Positions 15,446 through 24,556 of a DNA stretch of 64,000 nt are shown in pieces (positions within the stretch are counted from its first letter, which is position 1; each line of letters begins with the position of its first letter). The DNA is taken from NCBI RefSeq assembly GCF_006402735.1, contig NZ_CP017174.1, positions 4,281,001-4,345,000 of the forward strand, in the 5' to 3' direction. Both the position numbers and the translations under genes were made by a program. The notes beneath the pieces are model-generated. The model ran no database searches. It worked only from the letters and a program-made list of their open reading frames with translations, and was not told the DNA's origin. Source of the DNA: Myxococcus xanthus (GTDB taxonomy: Bacteria > Myxococcota > Myxococcia > Myxococcales > Myxococcaceae).

Positions 15446-18400
15446 CTAACGGCTGGCCGCGCCCTCCTTGGCGGTGAGTTCGGCCAGCATTCGCAGCAGG
15501 GCCTCCACCTCCGGGTCGTCATGGCCGGGGCTCTCGCGCTGCTCGGCCACCAGGGCCGCCAGTCGATCCACCGTCGGCGCTTCGAACAGCGATTGCAGCG
15601 GCACCGTGAATCCGAAGGTGTCCCGCAGCCGTCCCACCACCGTGGTGGCCAGCAGGGAGTGTCCACCGAGCGCGAAGAAGTCGTCGTGGATGCCCACCGG
15701 CCGCACGCCCAGCACGTCCTCCCAGATGCGCGCCACCACCTGCTGGTCCTCGGTGTCGGGAGCCACGTAGGCCACGGCCATCGCGGGGCGGGAGTAGCCC
15801 GCGGCGGGAGCCTCGTCGGGCTCCTCCGTTTCGGGGGCGCGCTCCGCGGACGGCGCGGCGGCCAGGGCGCGGTGCCCGTCGGGGGAGACCCAGTAGCGCT
15901 TGCGCTCGAAGGGGTAGGTGGGCAGCCCGACGCGTTGGCGCCGTTCCTCGCCGTTGAAGGCTTCCCAGTCCACATCCACGCCGGACAGCCAGAGCTGTCC
16001 CAGCGCGCCGAGCAGCACGGCCGTATCCGCCTGCCGCGTATCCGGATGACGGAGCGATGTCACCGTGGTGGGCACCTGCCGGAGCGCGCCAGGCTGGGAC
16101 GCGAAGGTGGTCAGCGTGCGGCCGGGACCGACCTCCAGGAGCACCTGCGCGGGTTGCAGCTGCGCGAGTCCCGCGGCGAAGCGGACCGGCTGACGCAGGT
16201 GGCGAGCCCAGTAGGCCGGGTCCTTCGCCTCGGTGGCCGTCACCCACGTGCCGGTGACGTTGGAGAGGAAGGGGATTTGCGGCGCGGACAGCTTCATCCG
16301 CCGCAGGCGCTCGGTGAAGGGCGCGACGATGGGGTCCATCATCGCCGAGTGGAACGCGTGAGAGGTGTGCAGGCGACGCGACTGGACGCCACGTGCGTCG
16401 AGCCGGGCCTTCAGCGCGTCCACGGCGTCTTCGGGGCCGGCGACCACCGTCATCGACGGCGCGTTCACCGCGGCCACGGACAGCCGCGCATCCAGCGACG
16501 ACACCAGTTCCGCCTCCGACAGCGCGACGGAGAGCATGGCACCCGGCGGCAGGTCCTGCATCAGCTGGCCCCGCGCGGCCACCAGGGCCAGCGCGTCCGG
16601 CAAGGTGAAGACGCCCGCGAGGCACGCGGCCACGTACTCACCGATGCTGTGGCCCACCATGGCTTCGGGCCGCACGCCCCAGGACATCCACAGCCGCGCG
16701 AGCGCGTACTCGATGATGAAGAGGGCCGGCTGGGCCAACCGCGTCTGCTGCAACTGCCGCTGGGCTTCCTCGGCGCGGTCCGCGGCGGGGAAGAGGACTT
16801 CGCGCAGATCCAGCTTGAGGTGCGGGATGAGCCGGGTGGCGCAGTCGTCCACGTCCGCGCGGAACCCACGCTCGTTCTCGTACAGGCCCTGCGCCATGCC
16901 CGCGTACTGCGCGCCCTGGCCGGGGAACATGAACACGGTGGGGCGGCTGGTGCGCTCCTCGGTGGCGGAGAGCTGCCGACTGATGTCGCCCAGCGCCGTG
17001 AGCGCGTCCTCACGCCCCTGACAAACGATGGCGCGGCGGTGCGGGTGGCGCCGCCTGCCCACCTGGAGCGTGTACGCCACGTCCGCGGGCTCCAGGCCCT
17101 TGTTCGCGCGGAGGTGCTCCTCCAGCCGGGAGGCCTGCGCGGCGAGCGCCGTGGGCGTGCGCGCCGACAAGACCAGGAGTTGGTGCGGGCGCCTGGACGG
17201 AACCGGAGCGCGGGAGGGCGGCTCCTCCAGGATGACATGGGCGTTGGTGCCGCCCATGCCGAAGCTGCTCACGCCGGCACGCCGAGGCTCGCGGGCGGGT
17301 GCCTTCCACTCGCGCAGCTTCGTGTTGACGTAGAAGGGGCTCGCGTCCCAGGGGATGTTGGGGTTCGGCGTCTCGAAGTTGAGGCTGGGTGGCAGCTTGC
17401 GGTGCTTCAGCGCCAGCGCCGTCTTGATGAGGCCCGCCACGCCCGCCGCCGCGTCCAGGTGGCCCAGGTTGGGCTTGATGGAGCCCAGGGCGCAGGTGCG
17501 CGGTCCGGCCGCCTCGTCGCCGAAGGCGCGGATGAGGGCCTGCACTTCGATGGGGTCTCCCAGCGCGGTGCCGGTGCCGTGCGCCTCCACGTAGCCGATG
17601 CTCCCGGCCGATACGCCCGCGCTGCCCAGGGCCTCGGAGATGACGGCGGCCTGGCCCTCGACGCCCGGCGCGGTGTAGCCCACGCGCGCGGCGCCGTCGT
17701 TGTTCACCGCGGAGCCCTTGATGACCGCGTAGATGGGGCTGCCATCCGCCAGCGCATCTTCCAGGCGCCGCAGCGCCACCACGCCCGCGCCGCTGCCGAA
17801 GACGATGCCCTTGGCCTGCGCGTCGAAGGGGCGGCAGTGCCCGTCCGGCGACAGGATGCCGCCATCCACGTAGCGGTAGCCGCCCTGAATCTGGAGGTTG
17901 ATGGACACGCCGCCCGCGAGCGCGAGGTCACACTCCTGGTTGAGCAGGCTCTGACAGGCGACGTGGACCGCGACCAGCGACGTGGAGCACGCGCTCTCGA
18001 TGTTGAAGCTGGGGCCGCGCAGGTCCAGCTTGTAGGCGGCCCGCGTAGTGAGGAAGCTGCCCGCGTTGCCCAGGTTGAGCTGGAGCGGGTCCGCCGTGCG
18101 CATCAGCTCCGCGTTCCCCAGCAGGTTGAGCAGCAGGTAGGTGCTCAGGGCCTGTCCGCCGAACACGCCCACCAACAGCTCGGGAGGCGGAGCGCCGTAG
18201 CCCGCGTCCTCCAGCGCCTCCAGCGCGCACTCCAGGAAGAGGCGCTGCTGCGGGTCCATGACCTCCGCCTCGCGCGGCGTGTAGCCGAAGAAGGCCGCGT
18301 CGAAGCCCGCCACGTCGTCCAACCGTGAGGCTACCTTCACGAAGTGCGGATCCTTCAGCACCTCGGGGGGCAGGCCCGCCTTGAGGACTGCCTCGTCCGA

Positions 18401-18526
18401 AAGTGGCTCAATGGACTCCACGCCGTCGCAGAGGTTGCGCCACAGCTCCTCCAGGCTGCGAGCGCCCGGGAAGCGCCCGGCCATCCCGGTGATTGCGATC
18501 TCCATGCCTGTGTTGCTGTCCGACAC
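15446..18526 (-). CDS. Type I polyketide synthase, one module: KS-AT-ACP
   Basis: This protein extends the chain from the PKS encoded just upstream by one unreduced unit. The KS has Cys in SACSTSL (about residue 180), [13 protein letters not shown] and [12 protein letters not shown]. The AT has GQGAQ, GHSIGEYVAA and HAFHS, predicting malonyl-CoA. The ACP has FFALGGHSL. There is no reductive domain and no thioesterase. The preferred start is GTG at 18526, because GAGGGGGA precedes it by a few bases. A GTG at 18544 directly follows the preceding stop and would add six residues. It is a paralogue of the KS-AT-ACP protein at 2824-6018, and both follow a KR-containing module. Confidence 0.9.
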   Translation of the reverse strand: MSDSNTGMEIAITGMAGRFPGARSLEELWRNLCDGVESIEPLSDEAVLKAGLPPEVLKDPHFVKVASRLDDVAGFDAAFFGYTPREAEVMDPQQRLFLECALEALEDAGYGAPPPELLVGVFGGQALSTYLLLNLLGNAELMRTADPLQLNLGNAGSFLTTRAAYKLDLRGPSFNIESACSTSLVAVHVACQSLLNQECDLALAGGVSINLQIQGGYRYVDGGILSPDGHCRPFDAQAKGIVFGSGAGVVALRRLEDALADGSPIYAVIKGSAVNNDGAARVGYTAPGVEGQAAVISEALGSAGVSAGSIGYVEAHGTGTALGDPIEVQALIRAFGDEAAGPRTCALGSIKPNLGHLDAAAGVAGLIKTALALKHRKLPPSLNFETPNPNIPWDASPFYVNTKLREWKAPAREPRRAGVSSFGMGGTNAHVILEEPPSRAPVPSRRPHQLLVLSARTPTALAAQASRLEEHLRANKGLEPADVAYTLQVGRRRHPHRRAIVCQGREDALTALGDISRQLSATEERTSRPTVFMFPGQGAQYAGMAQGLYENERGFRADVDDCATRLIPHLKLDLREVLFPAADRAEEAQRQLQQTRLAQPALFIIEYALARLWMSWGVRPEAMVGHSIGEYVAACLAGVFTLPDALALVAARGQLMQDLPPGAMLSVALSEAELVSSLDARLSVAAVNAPSMTVVAGPEDAVDALKARLDARGVQSRRLHTSHAFHSAMMDPIVAPFTERLRRMKLSAPQIPFLSNVTGTWVTATEAKDPAYWARHLRQPVRFAAGLAQLQPAQVLLEVGPGRTLTTFASQPGALRQVPTTVTSLRHPDTRQADTAVLLGALGQLWLSGVDVDWEAFNGEERRQRVGLPTYPFERKRYWVSPDGHRALAAAPSAERAPETEEPDEAPAAGYSRPAMAVAYVAPDTEDQQVVARIWEDVLGVRPVGIHDDFFALGGHSLLATTVVGRLRDTFGFTVPLQSLFEAPTVDRLAALVAEQRESPGHDDPEVEALLRMLAELTAKEGAASR

Positions 18527-18544
18527 GCTGTCCCCCTCTTGCAC

Positions 18545-21500
18545 TCAGTTTCCCGACTGGCGCCGCTGCTGGATGAGCTCCCGACGCCTGGCTCCGCGGC
18601 TTCGCCGGTCACTGGTCGTGGCCGAGGCCTGTTCCTGCCCTCGCGTCAGCAGCCGGGCCATGGCGCTGAGCGTGGGGTTCTCGAAGAGCGCCACCACCGG
18701 CAGGTCCTTGCCGAAGCGGCGCTTCACCTCGTTGATGACCTTCAGGCCAATCAGCGAGTTGCCACCGAGCTCGAAGAAGTTCTCGTGCAGCGCCACGCTC
18801 TCCACGCCCAGGAAGCGCTGCCAGATGTCCGCCAGCTCGCGCTCCGCCTCGTCCATGTTGGCGGGCACCGTGCGCTCCGTCGTCGGCGCGGCGTCCGTCT
18901 CCATGGGGCCCATCAAGTCCTGGAGCAGCGAGGCGCTGCGCGCCATGGCCGCTCGCAGGTCCTCGGTGGACACCACGACGTGCGTGGGGGCCTGCGCCAA
19001 CACGCGCTCGAAGACGTCCACGCCCTCGGCCGGTGTCAGGGCATGGGCCAGCATCGCCTCCCGCATCGGGTTGGCGCCGTCCGGCATCTGCGTCGTTACG
19101 GCCTGGCCCACCTCGCGCCAGGTGTCCCAGGCCAGGGAGATGATCGGCACGTTCCCCGTCGCCGCGGCCTGGTGGGCGAAGGCATCCTGGAAGGCACACG
19201 CGGCGCAGTGGTCAATCTGCCCGGGCTCCGCCGTGTAGGCGGTGCGAGACGAGCAGAGCACGAAGAAGTCCAAGGGCGTGTCGCGCAGCAGCGCGTGCAG
19301 GATCCACGTGCCCGACACCTTGGGGCGCAGGACGTCCTCCACGGCCTTCTGGGTGCGGAGCTGGGCCAGTCCGCCCGCGGGCACGCCCGCGGCGTGGATG
19401 ACGCCGTGGAGTTCGCCATAGGCCTGCCGCGCCTGGCGCAGCACCTCGGCCATCTGCTCGGCGTCGCCCACGTCCGCCTGGAGGACCAGGACCTCGGAGC
19501 CCAGGGACTCCAGCGCCAGCACCTGGCGAATCCGCTGACTCACCCGGTCCTGCTCACCGCGCTCGGTGAGCCAGGTGTCCCAGGTGTCACGTTCCGGCAG
19601 GGCATTGCGGCCCACCAGCACCAGCCGGGCCTGGACCTGCCGCGCGAGTGACTCCGCGAGCACCAGTCCGATGCCACCCAGGCCGCCGGTGATGAGGTAC
19701 GTGCCTCGCGGACGCAGGCGCGACGGCGCATCCGCAGCGGGCGCGGAGATGCGCACCTGCTCGATCGACTGTTCCCAGCGGTTCGGGCCTCGGAGCGCCA
19801 CGGCGCCGTTGGAGGAACCCGTGGCCAGCTCACCCACCAGCCGCGCCACCAGGGCCTGGAGCGTCTTGCTACAGCTCGGGGCCTCCACGTCGATCGACCG
19901 ACATGACAGGCCCGGCACCTCGTGCGGCAGCACGCGGCAGGCGCCCAGGAGCGTGGCCTTCTCCGGAGCCAGCACCTCATGTCCGGTGACGGCCTGCACG
20001 CCGCTGGAGACCACCGTGATTTGCACGGGCCCGGACGCGCCATGGCCCGCCAGGGCCTGTGCGAGGAAGAGCAGGCTGAAGAAGCCAGTGCGCTGGGCGT
20101 GCTCCACGCCCGCCAGTCCTTCTCCCGCGGAGTCCACGCTCCACAGGTGGACGATGCGCTCGGGCCGGCAGGAGTCCTCGGCGAGCGCGTTCAGCAGCGC
20201 CGCGTAGGTCTCCGGGCGGGTGGGGTCCACTTCGAAGGCGCCGTCATCCACCCGGCGGAAGTCGGAGCCCTGCGACACCCGGGTGACCCGGCCGCCGCTC
20301 TCCGTCAGCCGTGTCGCCAAGGCGTCTCCCAGCCCGCTGGTGTCGGTGAAGACGAGCCAGTTCTGGGGCGCGGCGGTGGTTGCGCGTAGTGCGAGCGTGC
20401 GCTTCCAGGATGGCAGATAGAACCAGTCCGCCGCGTCTTTGCGCCGGGCGAGCGAGACGTCGCTGGCGATCGCGATGCCGGCTGCATTCGGCTCCAGCCA
20501 GTGCCGCTTGCGCTCGAAGGGGTAGGTGGGCAGCACCACGCGCCGGCGCTGCTCTCCGGCCTGGAGACGCCGCCAGTCCATGGGCACGCCCGCCGCCCAG
20601 AGCCGGCCCAGCGTGGTGAGGACGAAGCGCATGTCGGAGCCGGGCTCACGAGGCGCCCGCATCGACGTGAGCACCACGGTGGGCTGGCCACGCTCCACCT
20701 GCAGGCGCGCGAGCGAGCCCAGCGTCCGCCCGGGACCGACCTCCAGCAGCACGCGCGACGGGTTCTCCAGCAGGCAACGCACGCCCGGACCGAAGCGCAC
20801 CGTCTGCCGCAGGTGGCGCACCCAGTACCTCGGGTCGGTGGCCTCCTCCTCGGTCACCCATGTCCCCGTGACGCCAGAGACGAAGGGCTGCGTCGGCGTC
20901 TGGAGCTTCAGCCGCCCGACGAAGGCCGCGAACGCCGGCAGGATGGAGTCGATGAGGTGGGAGTGCGCGGCCACGTCGATGTGGACGCGGCGGTGCTCGA
21001 TGCCTCGCGTCGCCAGGTCGGCGGAAAGCGCATCCACCGAGGCGGTGTCGCCGGCCACCACGCATTGCGACGGTCCGTTGACGGCGGCCAGGGACAGGCG
21101 CTCGCCCAGCATCGGCAGCAGCTCCTGTTCGGACAGGGCCACGCTCACCATCGCGCCGGAGGGAAGCTGCTCGAAGAGGCGGCCACGCTCGGCCACCAAC
21201 GCCAGCGCGTCCTCCAGCGAGAAGACACCCGCGAGGCAGGCGGCCACGTACTCGCCCATGCTGTGGCCAATCATCGCCTCGGGCCGGATGCCCCAGGACT
21301 CCCACAGCCTGGCCAGCGCGTACTCCACCGTGAAGAGCGCGGGCAGGCCCACGGAGGGGCGAGGAAGGGGCGCGCCCGCGTCCGCGTCGCCCGGCGGGTA
21401 CAGCACCGTGCGAAGCGACGGTCCGCCGCGGCGCTGGAAGATGGCGGCGCACGCGTCGAAGGCTTCGCGGAAGGCGGGCTCCTTCTCGTACAGCTCCTGC

Positions 21501-23167
21501 CCCATGCGCAGGTGCTGCGCGCCACCGCCGGGGAAGAGGAACACGACGGACCGGCCACCGTCCTTGGCCACGTCCGTGAACACGCGCTCGGGGTTCACCT
21601 CGGACAGCACCGTGGCCGCGTCCTCGCCACTCTCGCAGACCACCACGCGCCGGTGCGGAAAGGCCTTGCGGCCAATCTGGAGGGTGTAGGCCACGTCCGC
21701 CAGGGACTGCTCGGGGTGCGCCTCCAGGTGCGTGCCCAGGTTCTGGGTGAGCGCATCGAGCGCGGCTGGCTTCTTCGCGGAGAGCACCAGCAGCTGCCAC
21801 GGCCGCGACGGACCGGAGGGTGCCGGGGGCGGCGGCGCTTCCAGCAGTGCGTGGGCGTTGGTGCCACCAATGCCGAAGGAGCTCACGCCCGCGCGGCGCC
21901 GGTGGTCATGCGGCTGCCAGTCCCTCAACGCGGCATTCACGAAGAAGGGGCTGCGTGTCCAGTCGATGTTCGGGTTGGGCGTGCGGCAATGGAGGGTGGG
22001 GGGAATGCGTCCGTGCTCCACCGCCAGGGCCGTCTTGATGAGCCCCGCCACGCCGGCCGCCGCGTCCAGGTGGCCGATGTTCGACTTGACCGAGCCGAGC
22101 GCGCAAAAGCTGGTGGCCTCGGTGCCGGCGCGGAAGGCGCTCGTCAGCGCGGAGACCTCGACCGGATCTCCCAGCAGGGTGCCGGTGCCGTGCGTCTCCA
22201 CGTAGCCCACGGTGTCTGGCGTCACGCCCGCCAGGGCGTGGGTGCGGGCAATGACCTCCGCCTGTCCCTCGGCGCTGGGCGCGGTGTAGCCGAGCTTCGA
22301 GGCGCCGTCGTTGTTGATGGCGGAGGCCCGGATGACGGCGTGGATGTGGCTGCCGTCCGCGAGCGCGTCATCCAGCCGCTTGAGCACCACCACGCCCACG
22401 CCGCTGCCGAAGAGCGTTCCCTGGGCCTGGGCGTCGAAGGGACGGCAGTGACCGTCCGGGGACGCGATGCCGCCGGGCTGGTGCACGTAGCCCGTGCGCT
22501 GAGGCACGTCCACGGACACGCCGCCCGCGATGGCCACGTCGCACTGGAAGCCCATCAGTGACTGGCAGGCCAGGTGGGTGGCGACCAGCGACGTGGAGCA
22601 GCCCGTCTGGACATCCAGGCTGGGGCCCTTGAGGTCCAGGTGGTACGCCAGCCGCGTGGCGAGGAAGTCCTTGTCGTTGCCAATCATCACCTGGAAGCTG
22701 TCGCTCGACTCGAGCAACTCCGGGTGCGTGCGCAGGTTGAAGAGCAGGTACGTGCTCAGGCTCGTGCCCGCGAAGACGCCCACCGAGCGCGACTCCGTAT
22801 CCAGTCCGTGGCCCGCGCGCTCGATGGCCTCCCACGCGCACTCCAGGAAGATGCGGTGCTGCGGGTCCATCAGCGCCGCCTCGCGCGGCGAATAGCCGAA
22901 GAAGCTCGCGTCGAACGCGTCCACCTGGTCCAGCACGGCCCCGGCGCGCACGAAGCCCGGCTGTCGCAGGCGCTCCTCGGGAACGCCGCGTGCTTTCAGT
23001 TCGTCGTCCGTGAAGAAGCGGATGCCTTCCACACCCTCGCAGAGGTTCCGCCAGAAGGTCTCCACGTCGGGGGAGCCCGGGAAGCGGCCCGCCATTCCGA
23101 CGATGGCAATGGCCAGATCGTCGCCTTCACTCAGGTTGTCTTCGCTCATGGCTGTCGACGAACTCAT
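18545..23167 (-). CDS. Type I polyketide synthase: KS-AT-KR-ACP with a KR that lacks its catalytic Tyr
   Basis: A 1540-residue one-module PKS. The KS has Cys190 in TGCSTSL, VETHGTGT and [12 protein letters not shown]. The AT has GHSMGEYVAA but AAHS at the selectivity site instead of HAFH or YASH, like the PKS at the start of the window. The KR keeps TGGLGGIG and the SS pair. At the catalytic Tyr and Asn positions it has His (codon 19208-19210) and Cys (codon 19196-19198), reading GQIDHCAACAFQD where the paralogue has YAAANAFLD. It is therefore probably inactive. The ACP has FFELGGNSL, followed by an Arg-rich C-terminal tail. It is expected to hand its chain to the KS-AT-ACP protein whose gene follows immediately. 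Confidence 0.93.
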   Translation of the reverse strand: MSSSTAMSEDNLSEGDDLAIAIVGMAGRFPGSPDVETFWRNLCEGVEGIRFFTDDELKARGVPEERLRQPGFVRAGAVLDQVDAFDASFFGYSPREAALMDPQHRIFLECAWEAIERAGHGLDTESRSVGVFAGTSLSTYLLFNLRTHPELLESSDSFQVMIGNDKDFLATRLAYHLDLKGPSLDVQTGCSTSLVATHLACQSLMGFQCDVAIAGGVSVDVPQRTGYVHQPGGIASPDGHCRPFDAQAQGTLFGSGVGVVVLKRLDDALADGSHIHAVIRASAINNDGASKLGYTAPSAEGQAEVIARTHALAGVTPDTVGYVETHGTGTLLGDPVEVSALTSAFRAGTEATSFCALGSVKSNIGHLDAAAGVAGLIKTALAVEHGRIPPTLHCRTPNPNIDWTRSPFFVNAALRDWQPHDHRRRAGVSSFGIGGTNAHALLEAPPPPAPSGPSRPWQLLVLSAKKPAALDALTQNLGTHLEAHPEQSLADVAYTLQIGRKAFPHRRVVVCESGEDAATVLSEVNPERVFTDVAKDGGRSVVFLFPGGGAQHLRMGQELYEKEPAFREAFDACAAIFQRRGGPSLRTVLYPPGDADAGAPLPRPSVGLPALFTVEYALARLWESWGIRPEAMIGHSMGEYVAACLAGVFSLEDALALVAERGRLFEQLPSGAMVSVALSEQELLPMLGERLSLAAVNGPSQCVVAGDTASVDALSADLATRGIEHRRVHIDVAAHSHLIDSILPAFAAFVGRLKLQTPTQPFVSGVTGTWVTEEEATDPRYWVRHLRQTVRFGPGVRCLLENPSRVLLEVGPGRTLGSLARLQVERGQPTVVLTSMRAPREPGSDMRFVLTTLGRLWAAGVPMDWRRLQAGEQRRRVVLPTYPFERKRHWLEPNAAGIAIASDVSLARRKDAADWFYLPSWKRTLALRATTAAPQNWLVFTDTSGLGDALATRLTESGGRVTRVSQGSDFRRVDDGAFEVDPTRPETYAALLNALAEDSCRPERIVHLWSVDSAGEGLAGVEHAQRTGFFSLLFLAQALAGHGASGPVQITVVSSGVQAVTGHEVLAPEKATLLGACRVLPHEVPGLSCRSIDVEAPSCSKTLQALVARLVGELATGSSNGAVALRGPNRWEQSIEQVRISAPAADAPSRLRPRGTYLITGGLGGIGLVLAESLARQVQARLVLVGRNALPERDTWDTWLTERGEQDRVSQRIRQVLALESLGSEVLVLQADVGDAEQMAEVLRQARQAYGELHGVIHAAGVPAGGLAQLRTQKAVEDVLRPKVSGTWILHALLRDTPLDFFVLCSSRTAYTAEPGQIDHCAACAFQDAFAHQAAATGNVPIISLAWDTWREVGQAVTTQMPDGANPMREAMLAHALTPAEGVDVFERVLAQAPTHVVVSTEDLRAAMARSASLLQDLMGPMETDAAPTTERTVPANMDEAERELADIWQRFLGVESVALHENFFELGGNSLIGLKVINEVKRRFGKDLPVVALFENPTLSAMARLLTRGQEQASATTSDRRSRGARRRELIQQRRQSGN

Positions 23168-23181
23168 GTTCAGGAAGCGAG

Positions 23182-23220
23182 GTGGGGCAGCGGCCCGGCG
23201 GCACCACGCACATGCCCCAC
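23182..23220 (-). promoter_or_regulatory. Perfect 8-bp inverted repeat ahead of the KS-AT-KR-ACP gene
   Basis: GTGGGGCA (23182-23189) pairs with TGCCCCAC (23213-23220) around a 23-base loop. It ends 15 bases before the PKS start codon and follows a second hairpin. It could be an attenuator, an mRNA-stability element or an operator. Confidence 0.35.
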
Positions 23221-23221
23221 G

Positions 23222-23243
23222 GAGCCCTCATGCTGCAGGGCTC
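23222..23243 (-). promoter_or_regulatory. Perfect 7-bp hairpin between the LLM and PKS genes
   Basis: GAGCCCT (23222-23228) pairs with AGGGCTC (23237-23243) around an 8-base loop. On the minus strand it begins about 50 bases after the LLM oxidoreductase stop. It may reduce read-through or stabilise the upstream message. No T-tract follows. Confidence 0.4.
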
Positions 23244-23295
23244 AGGGCGGTGACCGTGACGCCGGGCAGGGCTCCACGGTGCGCGGAGGCGCGGC

Positions 23296-24327
23296 TCAGC
23301 TGGCTGCCTGGGCGGCGGGCGGCGTGCTCGTGAGAGAGAACGCGTCAGCGAGCAGCTCGTAGGAGCGCAGCCGGGCGCGATGGTCGTGGACGATGGTGGT
23401 GACGAGCAGCTCGTCCGCCTGGAACTCGGCGGCCATGCGCAACAGCTGTTCCTTCACCTGGCCCGGTGAACCACACACGACGCGCTTGCGGTCGAACTCG
23501 AGCGTGGCCAGGTCCTCGGGCGTGTAGGCGTAGGCTTCCGCCTCCTCAATGGAAGGAATGGGCGCCTCGGGCCGGCCCCTGCGCGTGTTGATGGTCAGCA
23601 GGTCGCTGCTCCGGGCTATTCGCCGGGCCTCCTGCTCGGTCGGGGCACAGATGACGTAGACGCTGACGGCGGAGTTGGGCGCCGCCTGCACGTGCGAAGG
23701 CTGGAAGCGCTCGCGATACCCCCGCGTCACCGGGCCACCGTGGATGGGGTTGAAGAAGTGCGCGAAGCAGAAGGACAGACCCAGCCGGGCCGCGAGCGCG
23801 GCGCTCTGCTCGCCCGAGCCCAGGGCCCAGACCTGCGGCATGCCCGGCGCCATCGTCTTCAGGCTCAGCTTCTCGAACTCCGGCGTCGCGGGCGTGGTGC
23901 CCGACAGGAAGGCGACGAGGTCCTCCAGCTTCGTGGGGAAGTTCTCGTTGTTCATCGGCGGGCCGTAGGCCAGGGCGCGGGCCACCAGGTCCGTGCTGCC
24001 CGACGTCCGTCCGATGCCCAGGTCGATGCGGTTGGGGTGGAGCGTCTCCAGCAGCCGGAAGACCTCGGCGACCTTGAAGGGGCTGTAGTTCGACAGCAGG
24101 ACGCCGCCCGTTCCCACCCGGATGCGAGACGTCGCCGCTGCGACATGCGCGACGAGGATTTCCGGCGCCACGCCCGCGAAGTGTCCTGAGCCGTGATGCT
24201 CCGCGAGCCAGAAGCGGTGATAACCGAGCTGCTCGGCGGCTCGGGCCAGCTCCACCGTGTTTTGGAAGGCCGCACGTGTCTGGGAGCCGCTGGCGACGAT
24301 GGAGTGATCGAGAACACTGAGCTTCAC
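23296..24327 (-). CDS. Stand-alone luciferase-like (LLM class) flavin-dependent monooxygenase
   Basis: A 343-residue TIM-barrel protein of the LLM class, close in style to the MsnO8 subgroup. It has FWLAEHHGSGHFAG (about residue 40), the flavin-site stretch RIRVGTGGVLLSNYSP (about 70) and IDLGIGRTSGS (about 103). The family uses reduced FMN to hydroxylate or to do Baeyer-Villiger-type chemistry. It is distinct from the two MOx domains inside the NRPSs, which are embedded and carry WTPERHLHAFGG-type motifs. The start is GTG, with GGAAGGAA about 8 bases upstream. It is followed after 128 bases, which hold two hairpins, by the KS-AT-KR-ACP gene. A role as a tailoring oxidase of the polyketide is inferred from context. 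Confidence 0.88.
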   Translation of the reverse strand: MKLSVLDHSIVASGSQTRAAFQNTVELARAAEQLGYHRFWLAEHHGSGHFAGVAPEILVAHVAAATSRIRVGTGGVLLSNYSPFKVAEVFRLLETLHPNRIDLGIGRTSGSTDLVARALAYGPPMNNENFPTKLEDLVAFLSGTTPATPEFEKLSLKTMAPGMPQVWALGSGEQSAALAARLGLSFCFAHFFNPIHGGPVTRGYRERFQPSHVQAAPNSAVSVYVICAPTEQEARRIARSSDLLTINTRRGRPEAPIPSIEEAEAYAYTPEDLATLEFDRKRVVCGSPGQVKEQLLRMAAEFQADELLVTTIVHDHRARLRSYELLADAFSLTSTPPAAQAAS

Positions 24328-24556
24328 GGCGAGCGTTCCTTCCCGGGCAGACGACGCCCCCGGGGCCGCTTCGAGACGGGCCGAGTCGTCGCGTGTCCGC
24401 GTTTCAAGATGGTGACAAAGCCTATAGTAGCGCGGCTAGCTGCGACAAATGGGTTTTGGTTGATTATACTTGAAACTTGAAAATAGGCGGCAGGCCGGAG
24501 TGAGCCTGATTGCCAGGGGCTCTTTCATTCCCCGAGGCTCGGTGTGACACGGGCTG
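24328..24556 (-). promoter_or_regulatory. 229-base gap between the ATP-grasp 2 and LLM genes, with candidate promoter
   Basis: No gene is seen. The middle is locally AT-richer than its surroundings. On the minus strand, TATAAT lies at 24463-24468 (perfect -10) but without a recognisable -35 at 16-18 bases. Further down, TTGTCG and TATAGG with a 16-base spacer are an alternative pair. Near 24502-24540 nested repeats (GAGCCT/AGGCTC and GGGG/CCCC) could form a hairpin after the ATP-grasp gene. The minus-strand genes may therefore be two transcription units. Confidence 0.3.

Noticed and set aside
15434..18328. Long plus-strand open frame opposite the KS-AT-ACP gene, and similar ones at 20501-22561 and 43618-46029 (minus)
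   Set aside because: These are shadow frames of PKS genes with low-complexity Arg/His/Gly composition and no motifs.
24463..24468. Perfect TATAAT as a firm promoter
   Set aside because: No matching -35 at normal spacing, so it is listed only as a candidate within the intergenic entry.
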